From: an uncultured Clostridia bacterium
GTDB lineage: Bacteria > Bacillota > Clostridia > Peptostreptococcales > Anaerovoracaceae
Reading direction: 5' to 3'
Assembly: GCA_934233735.1 (NCBI GenBank)
Contig: CAKQGQ010000038.1
Coordinates: 1 to 10,007, forward strand
Length of the DNA: 10,007 nt
Under the pieces are notes generated by a model. It worked only from the letters and a program-made list of their open reading frames with translations. It did no database searches and had not been told where the DNA came from. The translations under genes and the position numbers were made by a program. This document shows positions 1-6,162 of the stretch, one piece after another. Position 1 is the stretch's first letter; every line of letters begins with the position of its first letter.

Positions 1-31
1 CAGCTCGTTACAACCACTTCGATACGCTTCC
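1..31 (-). tRNA. 5' part of a tRNA-Ser-like gene, running off the left edge
   Basis: Read on the minus strand from base 31, the sequence begins with a possible acceptor strand GGAAGCG and T8-A9. A D-arm TCGA...ACGA follows, whose loop contains the invariant GG (AAGTGGTTGTAA). This is the layout of the 5' half of clostridial tRNA-Ser genes as I know them. The anticodon, variable arm, T-arm and 3' acceptor lie outside the window, so neither the anticodon nor integrity can be judged. The 29 bases at 3-31 are repeated at 80-108 with two differences. It could be an intact tRNA or another relic like its neighbour. Confidence 0.45.
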
Positions 32-61
32 GTGTATAAATATTCACTTTTGGGGACTAAT

Positions 62-108
62 CACATGATTTCGAGTGCGGCTCGTTATGACCACTTCGAT
101 ACGCTTCC
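62..108 (-). pseudogene. degenerate, 3'-truncated tRNA-Ser(CGA)-like relic
   Basis: On the minus strand from base 108 the sequence reads GGAAGCG-TA, a D-arm TCGA/ACGA with GG in the loop, and a 7-base loop CTCGAAA that would give anticodon CGA (serine). The flanking anticodon stem (CCGCA against TCATG) is mostly unpaired. Beyond it a GTCCCCAAAAG stretch recalls a class II variable arm, but there is no GTTCGAATC-type T-arm and no CGCTTCC 3' acceptor before the next copy starts at base 31. It is therefore best read as a broken copy of the tRNA at 1-31. Assignment rests on arm layout, not on a covariance search. Confidence 0.42.
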
Positions 109-133
109 TTATCCTATATTCTATAAAATTGCC

Positions 134-158
134 GTGCCGGTCAGGATTCCGCCGGCAC
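134..158. other. GC-rich hairpin, role unclear
   Basis: A perfect 7-bp inverted repeat GTGCCGG / CCGGCAC encloses an 11-base loop. On the plus strand no U-run follows. On the minus strand the stem is followed by GGCAATTTTAT, a weak U-tract four bases away. It could be a poor terminator for antisense transcription or part of a leader; no gene can be assigned to it. Confidence 0.3.
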
Positions 159-240
159 CTTGAAAAGTATAACACAAATCGGCCCGTGGTTCAAGCAAAA
201 CTCATCGAAAAAAATCTTGAAAAAAATTTTTAAAAAAGTG

Positions 241-269
241 TTGACAGCTCAGAACTTTTATAGTATAGT
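241..269 (+). promoter_or_regulatory. sigma-A promoter of the DUF3793 gene
   Basis: A consensus -35 box TTGACA (241-246) and a -10 box TATAGT (264-269) are separated by 17 bp and preceded by an A/T-rich stretch (about 210-240) resembling an UP element. The -10 box overlaps the palindromic operator at 267-284, so a bound repressor would block RNA polymerase. The start codon lies about 210 bp downstream, giving a long leader. Confidence 0.8.
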
Positions 270-284
270 TAGCATATGCTAACC
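267..284. promoter_or_regulatory. DtxR/IdeR-type operator 1, overlapping the -10 box
   Basis: The inverted repeat GTTAGC-ATAT-GCTAAC has perfect 6-bp arms around a 4-bp centre. The arms match the half-site of metal-responsive DtxR-family repressors, whose classical box is built on GGTTAG/CTAACC. Its overlap with the -10 hexamer fits repression when iron (or manganese) is plentiful. Metal identity is inferred from motif resemblance only, and no regulator gene lies in the window. Confidence 0.65.
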
Positions 285-321
285 GAAGACGATATAAAAA
301 GTTTTACCCACACTTTTTCTC

Positions 322-328
322 GGTTAGC
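322..328 (+). promoter_or_regulatory. isolated operator half-site
   Basis: GGTTAGC occurs once more between the two full palindromes, without a matching right arm. It may be a weak auxiliary contact site or the remnant of a third operator; chance is possible for a 7-mer. Confidence 0.3.
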
Positions 329-344
329 AGTATTTAAGCCATCG

Positions 345-362
345 GGTTAGCTTAGGCTAACC
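345..362. promoter_or_regulatory. DtxR/IdeR-type operator 2, in the leader
   Basis: A perfect inverted repeat GGTTAGC-TTAG-GCTAACC has 7-bp arms and the same 4-bp spacing and core as the site at 267-284. Its centre lies about 78 bp downstream of the first, inside the transcribed leader. It could act as a roadblock, cooperate with the first site, or control a second, unseen promoter. Two sites with the same architecture make coincidence unlikely. Confidence 0.65.
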
Positions 363-422
363 TTATGTAATCTCATTTTGTGCCACTTAAAAAATTTTGA
401 TTGTCATCATTATTTGGTCTGA

Positions 423-445
423 GGCGGGCACACCCATTGCCCGCC
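423..445 (+). other. stable leader hairpin before the DUF3793 ribosome binding site
   Basis: The inverted repeat GGCGGGCA / TGCCCGCC gives an 8-bp, almost all-GC stem with a 7-base loop. It ends 22 bases before the GGAGGA ribosome binding site. No U-run follows, so it does not look like a terminator. It may stabilise the 5' end of the message or affect translation. Confidence 0.45.
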
Positions 446-467
446 CATTACAGACTCCCACATCTAC

Positions 468-473
468 GGAGGA
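468..473 (+). promoter_or_regulatory. ribosome binding site that fixes the DUF3793 start
   Basis: GGAGGA lies 7 bases before ATG 481. The in-frame ATG at 397 has no such site and would add 28 residues encoded across the leader hairpin, so 481 is preferred. Confidence 0.85.
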
Positions 474-480
474 ACCCCAA

Positions 481-1041
481 ATGGAACATTATCTGATTGA
501 ACATTGCTCACCGACATTGGCATCGCTTAAGACAGCCAATCTTTTTAATTATACATTTTGTTCGGAAGACGAACTCGCAAACCATCTGGAGGCTCTGGCA
601 TCCACGCTTGCTCCGAAGGGAGTCAGCATTACCGTATTGAGAAAAAGAGCCCAAAGCGCTCTCATCTATGTTTACAGAGAGAAAAAGCTCTGGGCTGATT
701 TAAATAATTCAAATGCTTGTAAGATTTTACGGAAGAACGGCTATTCCGATGTTTCCGTTGACGCAGCGATTGCACATCTGAAAGAGCGCTTCGCAAGCTG
801 TGGCTGCAGCAAGGAATTTCCGCATGAAATCGGTCTGTTTTTAGGCTATCCGCCTGCCGACGTTGCAGGCTACATTCTGAACAGCGGAAAGAACTGCAAA
901 TGCTGCGGCTGCTGGAAGGTTTACTGCAACGAATGTGAGGCGATGAAGACCTTCGCAAAATTCGCAAAATGCAAGGAAGTCTACAAGTCTATGTTTTTCC
1001 AGAAAGGCAAAACGCTTCACCAGCTCACGATTGCGGTTTAG
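481..1041 (+). CDS. DUF3793 family protein, cysteine-rich
   Basis: The product is 186 residues from ATG 481. It matches the DUF3793 family by its opening (HCSPTLASLKTANLF, residues 8-22), the central block FPHEIGLFLGYPPADVAGYI (113-132) and the cysteine cluster GKNCKCCGCWKVYCNECE (136-153). Cysteines sit at 9, 27, 80, 107, 109, 139, 141, 142, 144, 149, 152 and 164; the tight C-x-CC-x-C-x4-C-x2-C group could hold a metal or Fe-S/haem ligand, but this is inference. No signal peptide or membrane segment is visible, so it should be cytosolic. The family has no established biochemical function; I recall members lying near flavodoxin genes, which is not seen here. The gene is monocistronic: it has its own promoter, two DtxR-type operators and a terminator directly after the stop. 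The operators suggest a role under iron limitation. Confidence 0.85.
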   Translation: MEHYLIEHCSPTLASLKTANLFNYTFCSEDELANHLEALASTLAPKGVSITVLRKRAQSALIYVYREKKLWADLNNSNACKILRKNGYSDVSVDAAIAHLKERFASCGCSKEFPHEIGLFLGYPPADVAGYILNSGKNCKCCGCWKVYCNECEAMKTFAKFAKCKEVYKSMFFQKGKTLHQLTIAV

Positions 1042-1088
1042 CGGCGATTTTCAGCCGTCTTGTCACAGTCCTTTCACTTCGCAAACTC

Positions 1089-1118
1089 CGCGCGGTCTGC
1101 AAAAGCCGCGCGTTTTAT
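1089..1118 (+). terminator. intrinsic terminator of the DUF3793 gene
   Basis: A perfect 7-bp stem CGCGCGG / CCGCGCG (1089-1095 and 1106-1112) with a 10-base loop is followed by TTTTATATTT on the plus strand. It lies 47 bases past the stop of the DUF3793 gene. Its U-tract overlaps the stop codon of the convergent racemase gene. On the minus strand only GAGTTTG follows the stem, so it would serve the opposite direction poorly. Confidence 0.8.
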
Positions 1119-2029
1119 ATTTCTACCGTCACTTCCGCCGGCTCATCGATTTCAACCGGGCCTTCTATATAGGCGGTTTGAACCTTACCGCCCCGGACTT
1201 CTACCGATGCGTCAATCGTTCCCGCAGGCTGCGGGAATGTAAAGGTATAGTCACCGTTCGGTTTTTCGGAGCCGAACGCGATGGCGCACGATGCGGTGCC
1301 GCTGGCGCAGGATCCTTCGAAGTAGGTGCTGTCCACATCCTTCACATAGACAACCGGAGCCAGCGTTTCGTTTTTCGTGTCATAGAACATCGCGCCCATT
1401 GCCGGCGGATTGAATCTGTCGTACACAAACTTCTTTACGCGTTCAAAATTTTCAAGGTTTGCCGGGATGTCCGGTATAATCAGGTGCAGTATTCCGCCGA
1501 AGTCAACCGCCTTGACCTCTTTGAGGGCGGCATCCGACGCGGTGTTGTCCGGTGCACCTGCCGCCGTCGATGCTTCCGGCATGCCGCCCGCTGCACCGGA
1601 ACTCTCAGAGCCTCCTACTGTGTCGAAAATGCCCGAAATGTCGAATCGTTTAATGTCGATATACGCAGGCATCTTCACCTTTGTGTAATTCGTATCGGTA
1701 TTAACCTCAACGGTGAGGATTTCATCGACACCGCTGACATCGACGAACACTTTGCCGCTGCCGGAAATCCCGAGCTGCTTTGCAACCATCAGCCCGAAAG
1801 TACGGGTTGCGTTTCCGCAGAACTCGAGCCCGCACATTTCCATCTTTCCCTCGGCACGCCCGCATTCGGGTGCATCCAAAATGAAGGCCACCTGCTCTGC
1901 TGCGTACTCTTCCATCGCGAGCAGCTGCTCGGCAACCTTCGCATAGTCCGCCCTTTCAAATTTGTCGTGCACGAAAATTGTTTTGTTGCCCGCGGGATTT
2001 GCCACGGTTATTTTAATGTTCTTTTGCAT
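1115..2029 (-). CDS. diaminopimelate-epimerase-fold amino acid racemase, CntK (histidine racemase)-like
   Basis: The 304-residue product belongs to the cofactor-independent DapF/PhzF fold. Two half-domains each present one catalytic cysteine: C71 in FCGNATRTFG (70-79) and C241 in GSCASGTASCA (239-249), matching the two-base racemisation mechanism in which paired Cys residues exchange the alpha proton. The N-terminus (VANPAGNKTIFVHDKFE, then YAKVAEQLLA and EQVAFI) resembles the S. aureus histidine racemase CntK more than ordinary DapF, so the substrate may be histidine or another amino acid rather than diaminopimelate. An Ala/Gly/Ser/Thr-rich stretch at residues 139-172 makes the protein about 30 residues longer than usual. 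It has no signal peptide and is expected in the cytoplasm. ATG 2029 has a modest AGGT site 9 bases upstream; the secreted-protein gene ends 48 bp before, with no terminator between. No CntL/CntM-like metallophore partner genes are in view, so the pathway is unknown. Confidence 0.75.
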   Translation of the reverse strand: MQKNIKITVANPAGNKTIFVHDKFERADYAKVAEQLLAMEEYAAEQVAFILDAPECGRAEGKMEMCGLEFCGNATRTFGLMVAKQLGISGSGKVFVDVSGVDEILTVEVNTDTNYTKVKMPAYIDIKRFDISGIFDTVGGSESSGAAGGMPEASTAAGAPDNTASDAALKEVKAVDFGGILHLIIPDIPANLENFERVKKFVYDRFNPPAMGAMFYDTKNETLAPVVYVKDVDSTYFEGSCASGTASCAIAFGSEKPNGDYTFTFPQPAGTIDASVEVRGGKVQTAYIEGPVEIDEPAEVTVEI

Positions 2030-2077
2030 CGTTTATTACCTATTTTATCCCTACAAGTCCTGAATGATTTTTCATAA

Positions 2078-2977
2078 TTATTTTGCCGCTGCGCTGAGTG
2101 CCTTGCCCCATGCACCGTAGGAGCGGCCGTATTTGGAATCCGTGTAGGAACGTATCTTTACATAATATTTCACGCCGCTCGTTGCTTCCTTGAATGCCAT
2201 GGAATTGAATTTATCCGCGTGAATTGTAAAATTGTGCGTCTTCTCCGCCTCAAAGTTCTCGGATTCACTAATGAGGATGTTATATCCGCTTGCATATTCT
2301 TGCCCCTTCCATTTGAGGATGAGTTCTCCCTTTTTCTGGGAAGTCAGGGATGTCAATGCCATTTTTTTCGGGGCGATGCGGAAATACATCGTCGTTTGGC
2401 CTTCGTATTTGCCTTTTGCTTTCTTCCCCGCCTTAATCGTCATCTTCGCGATTCCCGGCTTCGTGTTGTAGGAATATTTAACGGTTATAAGACCCTTCTT
2501 TACGAGGTCCGCCTGTTTGAGTTTCCCGATTTTGAGCGCAGGTTTTTTCGCCTTTCCGTTATAAGTCGTCGTTTTATAGGAAAGTTTCATGACCTTTGAA
2601 TCAAGACGCGGCGAGTATGCCACCGGATATCTGCCCATAAAGGTTACCGTAACGGCTGCTCCTCCCGGTATGCCGTCAGCTCTCACATGCTCAAAGTCAG
2701 ACTGGTCAAAATCCCAAAGTCCTTCCTGACCGTTATAGTTCGTGATTACATCGCAGACTTCCGTGTCTGATCCGGCAAAGATTTCAAGAATCCAGCCGTA
2801 CTGCGAATCATAGTTAAGTGTATAAAACTCGCTTCCCCTCGCGTTTGGCTCAAATGTAACCGTAGGAGGTACATCGTCCGGCTCCCCGCCGTAGCCAAAA
2901 GCCGCTTCCGCACTAAATGGAATCATCGTAAATACAAGGCAGAGCGCCATGCCGAGCGTTAATAATTTTTTCTTCAT
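2078..2977 (-). CDS. small secreted protein with Ig-like and FN3-like C-terminal modules
   Basis: The 299-residue product starts with a signal peptide: MKKK, a hydrophobic core to about residue 21, then a likely cleavage after AEA (23-25). Residues 26-125 are a unique, acidic beta-rich region with no motif I recognise. Residues 128-202 (LSYKTTTYNGKAKKPALKIG ... YEGQTTMYFRIAPK) match the MBG-like beta module common in clostridial surface proteins. Residues 205-297 form an FN3-like domain with the typical LKWKG and YYVKIRSY strands. There is no LPXTG, membrane anchor or catalytic motif. It is probably an exported wall-associated or binding protein. AAGGAGG lies just before ATG 2977, and a TTGACG-17-TATGAT promoter lies about 57 bp upstream. 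It appears to be the first gene of a two-gene unit with the racemase. Confidence 0.75.
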   Translation of the reverse strand: MKKKLLTLGMALCLVFTMIPFSAEAAFGYGGEPDDVPPTVTFEPNARGSEFYTLNYDSQYGWILEIFAGSDTEVCDVITNYNGQEGLWDFDQSDFEHVRADGIPGGAAVTVTFMGRYPVAYSPRLDSKVMKLSYKTTTYNGKAKKPALKIGKLKQADLVKKGLITVKYSYNTKPGIAKMTIKAGKKAKGKYEGQTTMYFRIAPKKMALTSLTSQKKGELILKWKGQEYASGYNILISESENFEAEKTHNFTIHADKFNSMAFKEATSGVKYYVKIRSYTDSKYGRSYGAWGKALSAAAK

Positions 2978-3033
2978 TTCTTCCTCCTTAATTTAGATTT
3001 TTGTCTGTTTTATCCAAATTCTCCCCTTCCAAC

Positions 3034-3062
3034 ATCATATCATTCCCCCGCAAAACCGTCAA
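3034..3062 (-). promoter_or_regulatory. sigma-A promoter for the secreted-protein/racemase unit
   Basis: On the minus strand a -35 box TTGACG (3062-3057) and a -10 box TATGAT (3039-3034) are separated by 17 bp. They lie about 57 bp before the start codon at 2977. No operator-like palindrome overlaps it. Confidence 0.75.
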
Positions 3063-3092
3063 GATTCCTCTTCGCAAAACCGCAGAGCATTA

Positions 3093-3121
3093 TGGTTTTT
3101 TCCCGGATTTTAGGGTATAAT
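3093..3121 (+). promoter_or_regulatory. promoter of the aminopeptidase gene
   Basis: A consensus -10 box TATAAT lies at 3116-3121. With 17-bp spacing the -35 region would be TGGTTT (3093-3098), a weak match. The start codon is 76 bp downstream. The promoter is divergent from that at 3034-3062, so the two share about 60 bp of DNA. Confidence 0.6.
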
Positions 3122-3185
3122 ATTCCTGTCACTCGTTCTTGCGGCATTGCCGAAAAGACGAATCAACACTACATTTACTTTCGAT

Positions 3186-3191
3186 AAGGAG
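3186..3191 (+). promoter_or_regulatory. ribosome binding site that fixes the aminopeptidase start
   Basis: AAGGAG sits 6 bases before ATG 3198. The upstream in-frame ATG-like start at 3147 lacks such a site and lies only about 25 bp after the -10 box, and M29 proteins do not usually carry the resulting 17-residue extension. Confidence 0.8.
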
Positions 3192-3197
3192 TTTACT

Positions 3198-4307
3198 ATG
3201 GATTCAAGAATTATCAAACTTTCCAATATGCTTACAAGCTATTCCTGCGACCTTCAGAAAGGCGACAGGGTTTTAATTGATTACGAGGGCGAAGCTGCCA
3301 AAGGCCTCGTCTGTCAGCTGATAAAAGACGCGTATAAGCTCGGCGCGAAACCTTATATCAATCATCGCGACAGCCGCGTGCTGCGTGAGATTCTGCTTGG
3401 CTGTGACGAGGAGCAGATCGGATTTCTCAATGATTATCAGCTCTATCAAATGAAGGGCATGGATACCTACATTGCAATCCGAGGGAACGAAAACACCGCT
3501 GAACTCAGCGATGTGCCTTCCGAAAAGCTGAATCTTTACAACCGTCTCACCACGCCGACACTCGACTACCGTGTGAACAAGACCAAATGGGTCATTCTCC
3601 GCTATCCGAACCCGTCGATGGCGCAGCTTGCGAATAAGTCTCAGGAAGCCTTCGAGGACTTTTTCTTCGATGTCTGCACGCTAGACTATAAAAAGATGAG
3701 CCGCGCAATGGATAGTCTCGTAGAAGTGATGAACCGCACGGATAAGGTTCGTCTGGTCGGACCGGAAACCGACTTGACTTTTTCCATCAAGGACATTCCG
3801 GCTATCAAATGCGACGGTCTGCGCAACATCCCGGACGGCGAAGTCTACACAGCTCCGGTGCGCGAGTCGATGAACGGCGTTATTTCCTACAATACGCCAA
3901 GTGAGGAGCAGGGCTTTACCTATGAAAACATCCGTTTTGAGATTGAAAACGGAAAAATCATCAAGGCCACCGCAAACGACACCGAAAAAATCAACCAGCT
4001 TCTGGATACGGACGAAGGCGCCCGCTACTTCGGCGAATTCGCCATCGGCGTCAATCCGTTCGTGCTCGAGCCGATGAAAGATACGCTGTTTGATGAAAAA
4101 ATCTGCGGCAGCTTCCACCTGACGCCGGGCATGTGCTACGAGGACGCCCCGAACGGCAATAAATCCGCTGTACACTGGGATTTAGTTATGATTCAGCGTC
4201 CGGAATATGGCGGCGGCGAAATCTGGTTCGACGATGTTCTGATTCGCAAAGATGGTCTTTTCGTCATTGACGAGCTGAAGTGCCTGAACCCTGAAAACTT
4301 GAAATAG
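3198..4307 (+). CDS. M29 family metallo-aminopeptidase
   Basis: The product is 369 residues from ATG 3198, the normal size for the aminopeptidase T/S (M29) family of dinuclear-metal exopeptidases that remove N-terminal residues from peptides. The catalytic half has the family's ordered motifs: NIPDGEVYTAPVRESMNG (E215), GARYFGEFAIGVNP (E280), FDEKICGSFHLTPGMCY (E300, H307, Y314) and SAVHWDLVMI (H326, D328). These acidic and histidine residues are the expected metal ligands, with Y314 the likely active-site tyrosine; numbers come from motif position, not alignment. The N-terminal half (DRVLIDYEGEAAKGLVCQL) is the usual alpha/beta domain. There is no signal peptide, so it should be cytosolic and serve peptide turnover. 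It has its own promoter and terminator and no operon partner. Confidence 0.9.
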   Translation: MDSRIIKLSNMLTSYSCDLQKGDRVLIDYEGEAAKGLVCQLIKDAYKLGAKPYINHRDSRVLREILLGCDEEQIGFLNDYQLYQMKGMDTYIAIRGNENTAELSDVPSEKLNLYNRLTTPTLDYRVNKTKWVILRYPNPSMAQLANKSQEAFEDFFFDVCTLDYKKMSRAMDSLVEVMNRTDKVRLVGPETDLTFSIKDIPAIKCDGLRNIPDGEVYTAPVRESMNGVISYNTPSEEQGFTYENIRFEIENGKIIKATANDTEKINQLLDTDEGARYFGEFAIGVNPFVLEPMKDTLFDEKICGSFHLTPGMCYEDAPNGNKSAVHWDLVMIQRPEYGGGEIWFDDVLIRKDGLFVIDELKCLNPENLK

Positions 4308-4311
4308 AAAT

Positions 4312-4329
4312 GTGCGCCGTCGGGCGCAC
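4312..4329. other. first stem of the convergent terminator region
   Basis: A perfect 7-bp stem GTGCGCC / GGCGCAC with the 4-base loop GTCG lies five bases after the aminopeptidase stop. No U-run follows on the plus strand. It probably works together with the palindrome at 4340-4359. Confidence 0.55.
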
Positions 4330-4339
4330 GATAATACAA

Positions 4340-4370
4340 GGCGGCTCATATGAGCCGCCCTGCGTGTTTT
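4340..4370. terminator. bidirectional intrinsic terminator between convergent genes
   Basis: The perfect 20-bp palindrome GGCGGCTCATATGAGCCGCC (4340-4359) folds into a stem of 8 GC-rich pairs. On the plus strand it is followed by CTGCGTGTTTT; on the minus strand by TTGTATTAT. It lies between the stops of the aminopeptidase (4307) and the 573-residue surface protein (4380) and can serve both. Confidence 0.75.
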
Positions 4371-4379
4371 AGTCTTCCA

Positions 4380-6101
4380 TTACTTAATGGTTCTGAAAGC
4401 TTTTGTGGAGAATCCTGTATAAATCTTTTCTCCGTTAACCAGGACATAACCTCTTACTTTATAGTAGTAAGTTTTGCCCGGCTTTAAATCTTTATTGTTC
4501 GTGTAGCTTGTCTTGGTTGTTGTGAAGTAAGGTTCTGTGCCGAATCCGGAGTATCTTTCTGTGGAACGGAAGATTTCATAACCATCAATCTTCATTCCCT
4601 TCGGAACATTCCATGTAATCTTGACAGCTCTCTTGCCGTTTAACTTCGTCAGCTTGGATTTTGCCTTGAAAACATCAGATTTTACGCCTTTTACCGCTGC
4701 AATCTGAGCCTTTTCTTCACTTGTCAAAATCTTTTCGATTTCAGCCTGCGCTGCATCCTTAATCGCCTTTACTTCATCCTCAGTCTTAGCTGCCTTGATG
4801 TCAGCTTCTGCCTTGTCAAGGATCTTCTTTACTTCTGCCTGCTCAGCTTCGTCATACTTGTTAGCAGAACCTGCTGCCTTGAGTGCAGTATTGGCTTCGT
4901 CTTTAGCCTTTTCAAGCTGAGACTTAGTCGGAACATAGGAACCGCCGCCACCGCCGGAAGAACCGCCGGTTTTAACCTGCTTAAGAACCATATCACTTGT
5001 TACTGTGATTTCGCCGGCATTTACTGTGTTGTTATCTGCATCAACCCACTTATATCCTGATGCTGCAGCCGGTAAGGTGAAAGTATCGTTGTATGCATAC
5101 ATTGTCTCTGTACCGTCTACAGTTACGCTGTAAGCACTGAGAACGTCAACTTTGATTGTTTTTCCGTCTGCTAAGGCTACTGTTCCGTCAACAACATTGA
5201 TAAGGCTAACAACAGTCTCTGCAAGTCCCGTATTTGCAGCAGTTCTAAGGTTTGCTAATGTATTTTCAGGCAATTGAATATCACTTCTAATATAAATTCC
5301 TCTATTCAATTTTGCAAGCGAACTGCTGAGTTGAATTACACTGTCCTTTGGAACATATAATTCTACATTTTCTTTTGCATTTGCTGCTTCAGTATCGAGT
5401 TCTGCTGCGTCCTTTATAGCTTGTACAGTTCCTGCACCATTATTTTGGCTGCTAGGGTCTACCAAGCAATCAGATTTGAACTCTAACTTTTCTTTTCCTA
5501 CCTGTAAATATGCACCTGTAGGAATTTCAATCTTACTATTGTCTCCAATAACATCTGTGGATACATTAGCTGTGAGCGCATGCCACGCTGTTCTTACTTT
5601 TTCAGTATCTGTTGGTTTTGCTGTAAGCTCATATTCAGGAGTTTCGCTCGTCTTGAGGAATCCACTTACAGTATATCCAAATTCGTTTCCATCAACCTGA
5701 CCCTTTATAGTTGCACCACTAAAAGCTGGAGTATTGCTATTGCTATCTCCGAAAATATGTGGGAACCATGTCGGAAGTGGAATTTGGGAGCCTTTATTGA
5801 GTCCGGTTTCGAATGTCTTTGAATAACTTCTTTCACCTGTAACTCCTAAGCTCTCTACATTTTTCATCTTTGCTGATACCATAAGTGCTGCGGCATCAAC
5901 AGTGTTTCCACTTACTTTCGCAAGTACTGAATAGTCATCGTAAACTTCTGCAGTTGCAGTTGTTGCACCTGACTGAAGTCCAACCATGAATTTTCCGTTG
6001 CTTTCCCAGTTTTTTTCTGGTGCTCCATCAGCAAATGCCATGGTCGGCATGAAGCATACGAGCATCATTGCGCTCATGATAATTGCAAATACTTTTTTCA
6101 T
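4380..6101 (-). CDS. secreted modular surface protein with FN3-like C-terminus
   Basis: The 573-residue product begins with a signal peptide (MKKVFAIIMSAMMLVCFMP..., likely cleaved after AFA at 22-24). Residues 25-315 are a large unique region without a recognised domain. Residues about 320-376 (YSVTVDGTETMYAYNDTFTL ... GYKWVDADNN ... ITVTSDMVLKQV) resemble the InlB B-repeat-type beta module. A Gly/Ser linker (379-388) leads into an Ala/Lys/Glu-rich, strongly helical segment (393-465), probably a stalk or coiled coil. The FN3-like domain at 474-573 contains VKITWNVP, YEIFRS and YYYKVRGY. That last module is clearly related to the C-terminus of the neighbouring giant protein. No LPXTG or membrane anchor is present. 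ATG 6101 is preceded by AAAGGAAAG. The giant repeat protein ends 61 bp upstream on the same strand, so the two are probably co-transcribed. Function unknown; an adhesin or wall-associated protein is likely. Confidence 0.75.
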   Translation of the reverse strand: MKKVFAIIMSAMMLVCFMPTMAFADGAPEKNWESNGKFMVGLQSGATTATAEVYDDYSVLAKVSGNTVDAAALMVSAKMKNVESLGVTGERSYSKTFETGLNKGSQIPLPTWFPHIFGDSNSNTPAFSGATIKGQVDGNEFGYTVSGFLKTSETPEYELTAKPTDTEKVRTAWHALTANVSTDVIGDNSKIEIPTGAYLQVGKEKLEFKSDCLVDPSSQNNGAGTVQAIKDAAELDTEAANAKENVELYVPKDSVIQLSSSLAKLNRGIYIRSDIQLPENTLANLRTAANTGLAETVVSLINVVDGTVALADGKTIKVDVLSAYSVTVDGTETMYAYNDTFTLPAAASGYKWVDADNNTVNAGEITVTSDMVLKQVKTGGSSGGGGGSYVPTKSQLEKAKDEANTALKAAGSANKYDEAEQAEVKKILDKAEADIKAAKTEDEVKAIKDAAQAEIEKILTSEEKAQIAAVKGVKSDVFKAKSKLTKLNGKRAVKITWNVPKGMKIDGYEIFRSTERYSGFGTEPYFTTTKTSYTNNKDLKPGKTYYYKVRGYVLVNGEKIYTGFSTKAFRTIK

Positions 6102-6120
6102 GATTTTCTTTCCTTTCTTG

Positions 6121-6158
6121 AAAAATAATATTTATATTGTGGCATTTCGCCATAATAT
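6121..6158 (-). terminator. weak hairpin plus U-tract between the two surface-protein genes
   Basis: On the minus strand the arms ATATT-A-TGGC and GCCA-C-AATAT (6158-6134) give a 9-bp stem with one A-C mismatch and a 5-base loop. A TTTTT run follows at 6125-6121, about eight bases past the stem. The stem is AT-rich, so it may act only as a partial terminator or attenuator that lowers expression of the downstream gene. Confidence 0.35.
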
Positions 6159-6162
6159 CTTG

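Noticed and set aside
1..108. CRISPR array suggested by two ~29-bp repeats
   Set aside because: Only two imperfect copies with a 48-bp gap, no third copy, and both read as the 5' half of a tRNA-Ser on the minus strand.
134..158. Terminator of a plus-strand gene off the left edge
   Set aside because: The stem is followed by CTTGAAAAG with no U-run on the plus strand, and more than 130 bp without coding sequence precede it.
397..480. Upstream start for the DUF3793 protein adding 28 residues
   Set aside because: No ribosome binding site at 397, the extension crosses the leader hairpin, and the family opening begins at ATG 481 with GGAGGA correctly spaced.
1031..2077. Long plus-strand open frame opposite the racemase
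   Set aside because: It is Arg/Cys/His-rich, has no ribosome binding site and matches no family; it is the antisense shadow of a gene with two intact catalytic motifs.
3147..3197. Start of the aminopeptidase at 3147
   Set aside because: ATG 3198 has AAGGAG at the right distance and gives the normal M29 length.
1115..4307. An opine-metallophore (staphylopine-like) biosynthesis cluster
   Set aside because: Only the racemase-like gene is present; no synthase, dehydrogenase, exporter or ABC importer occurs in the window, and the aminopeptidase is divergent and separately transcribed.
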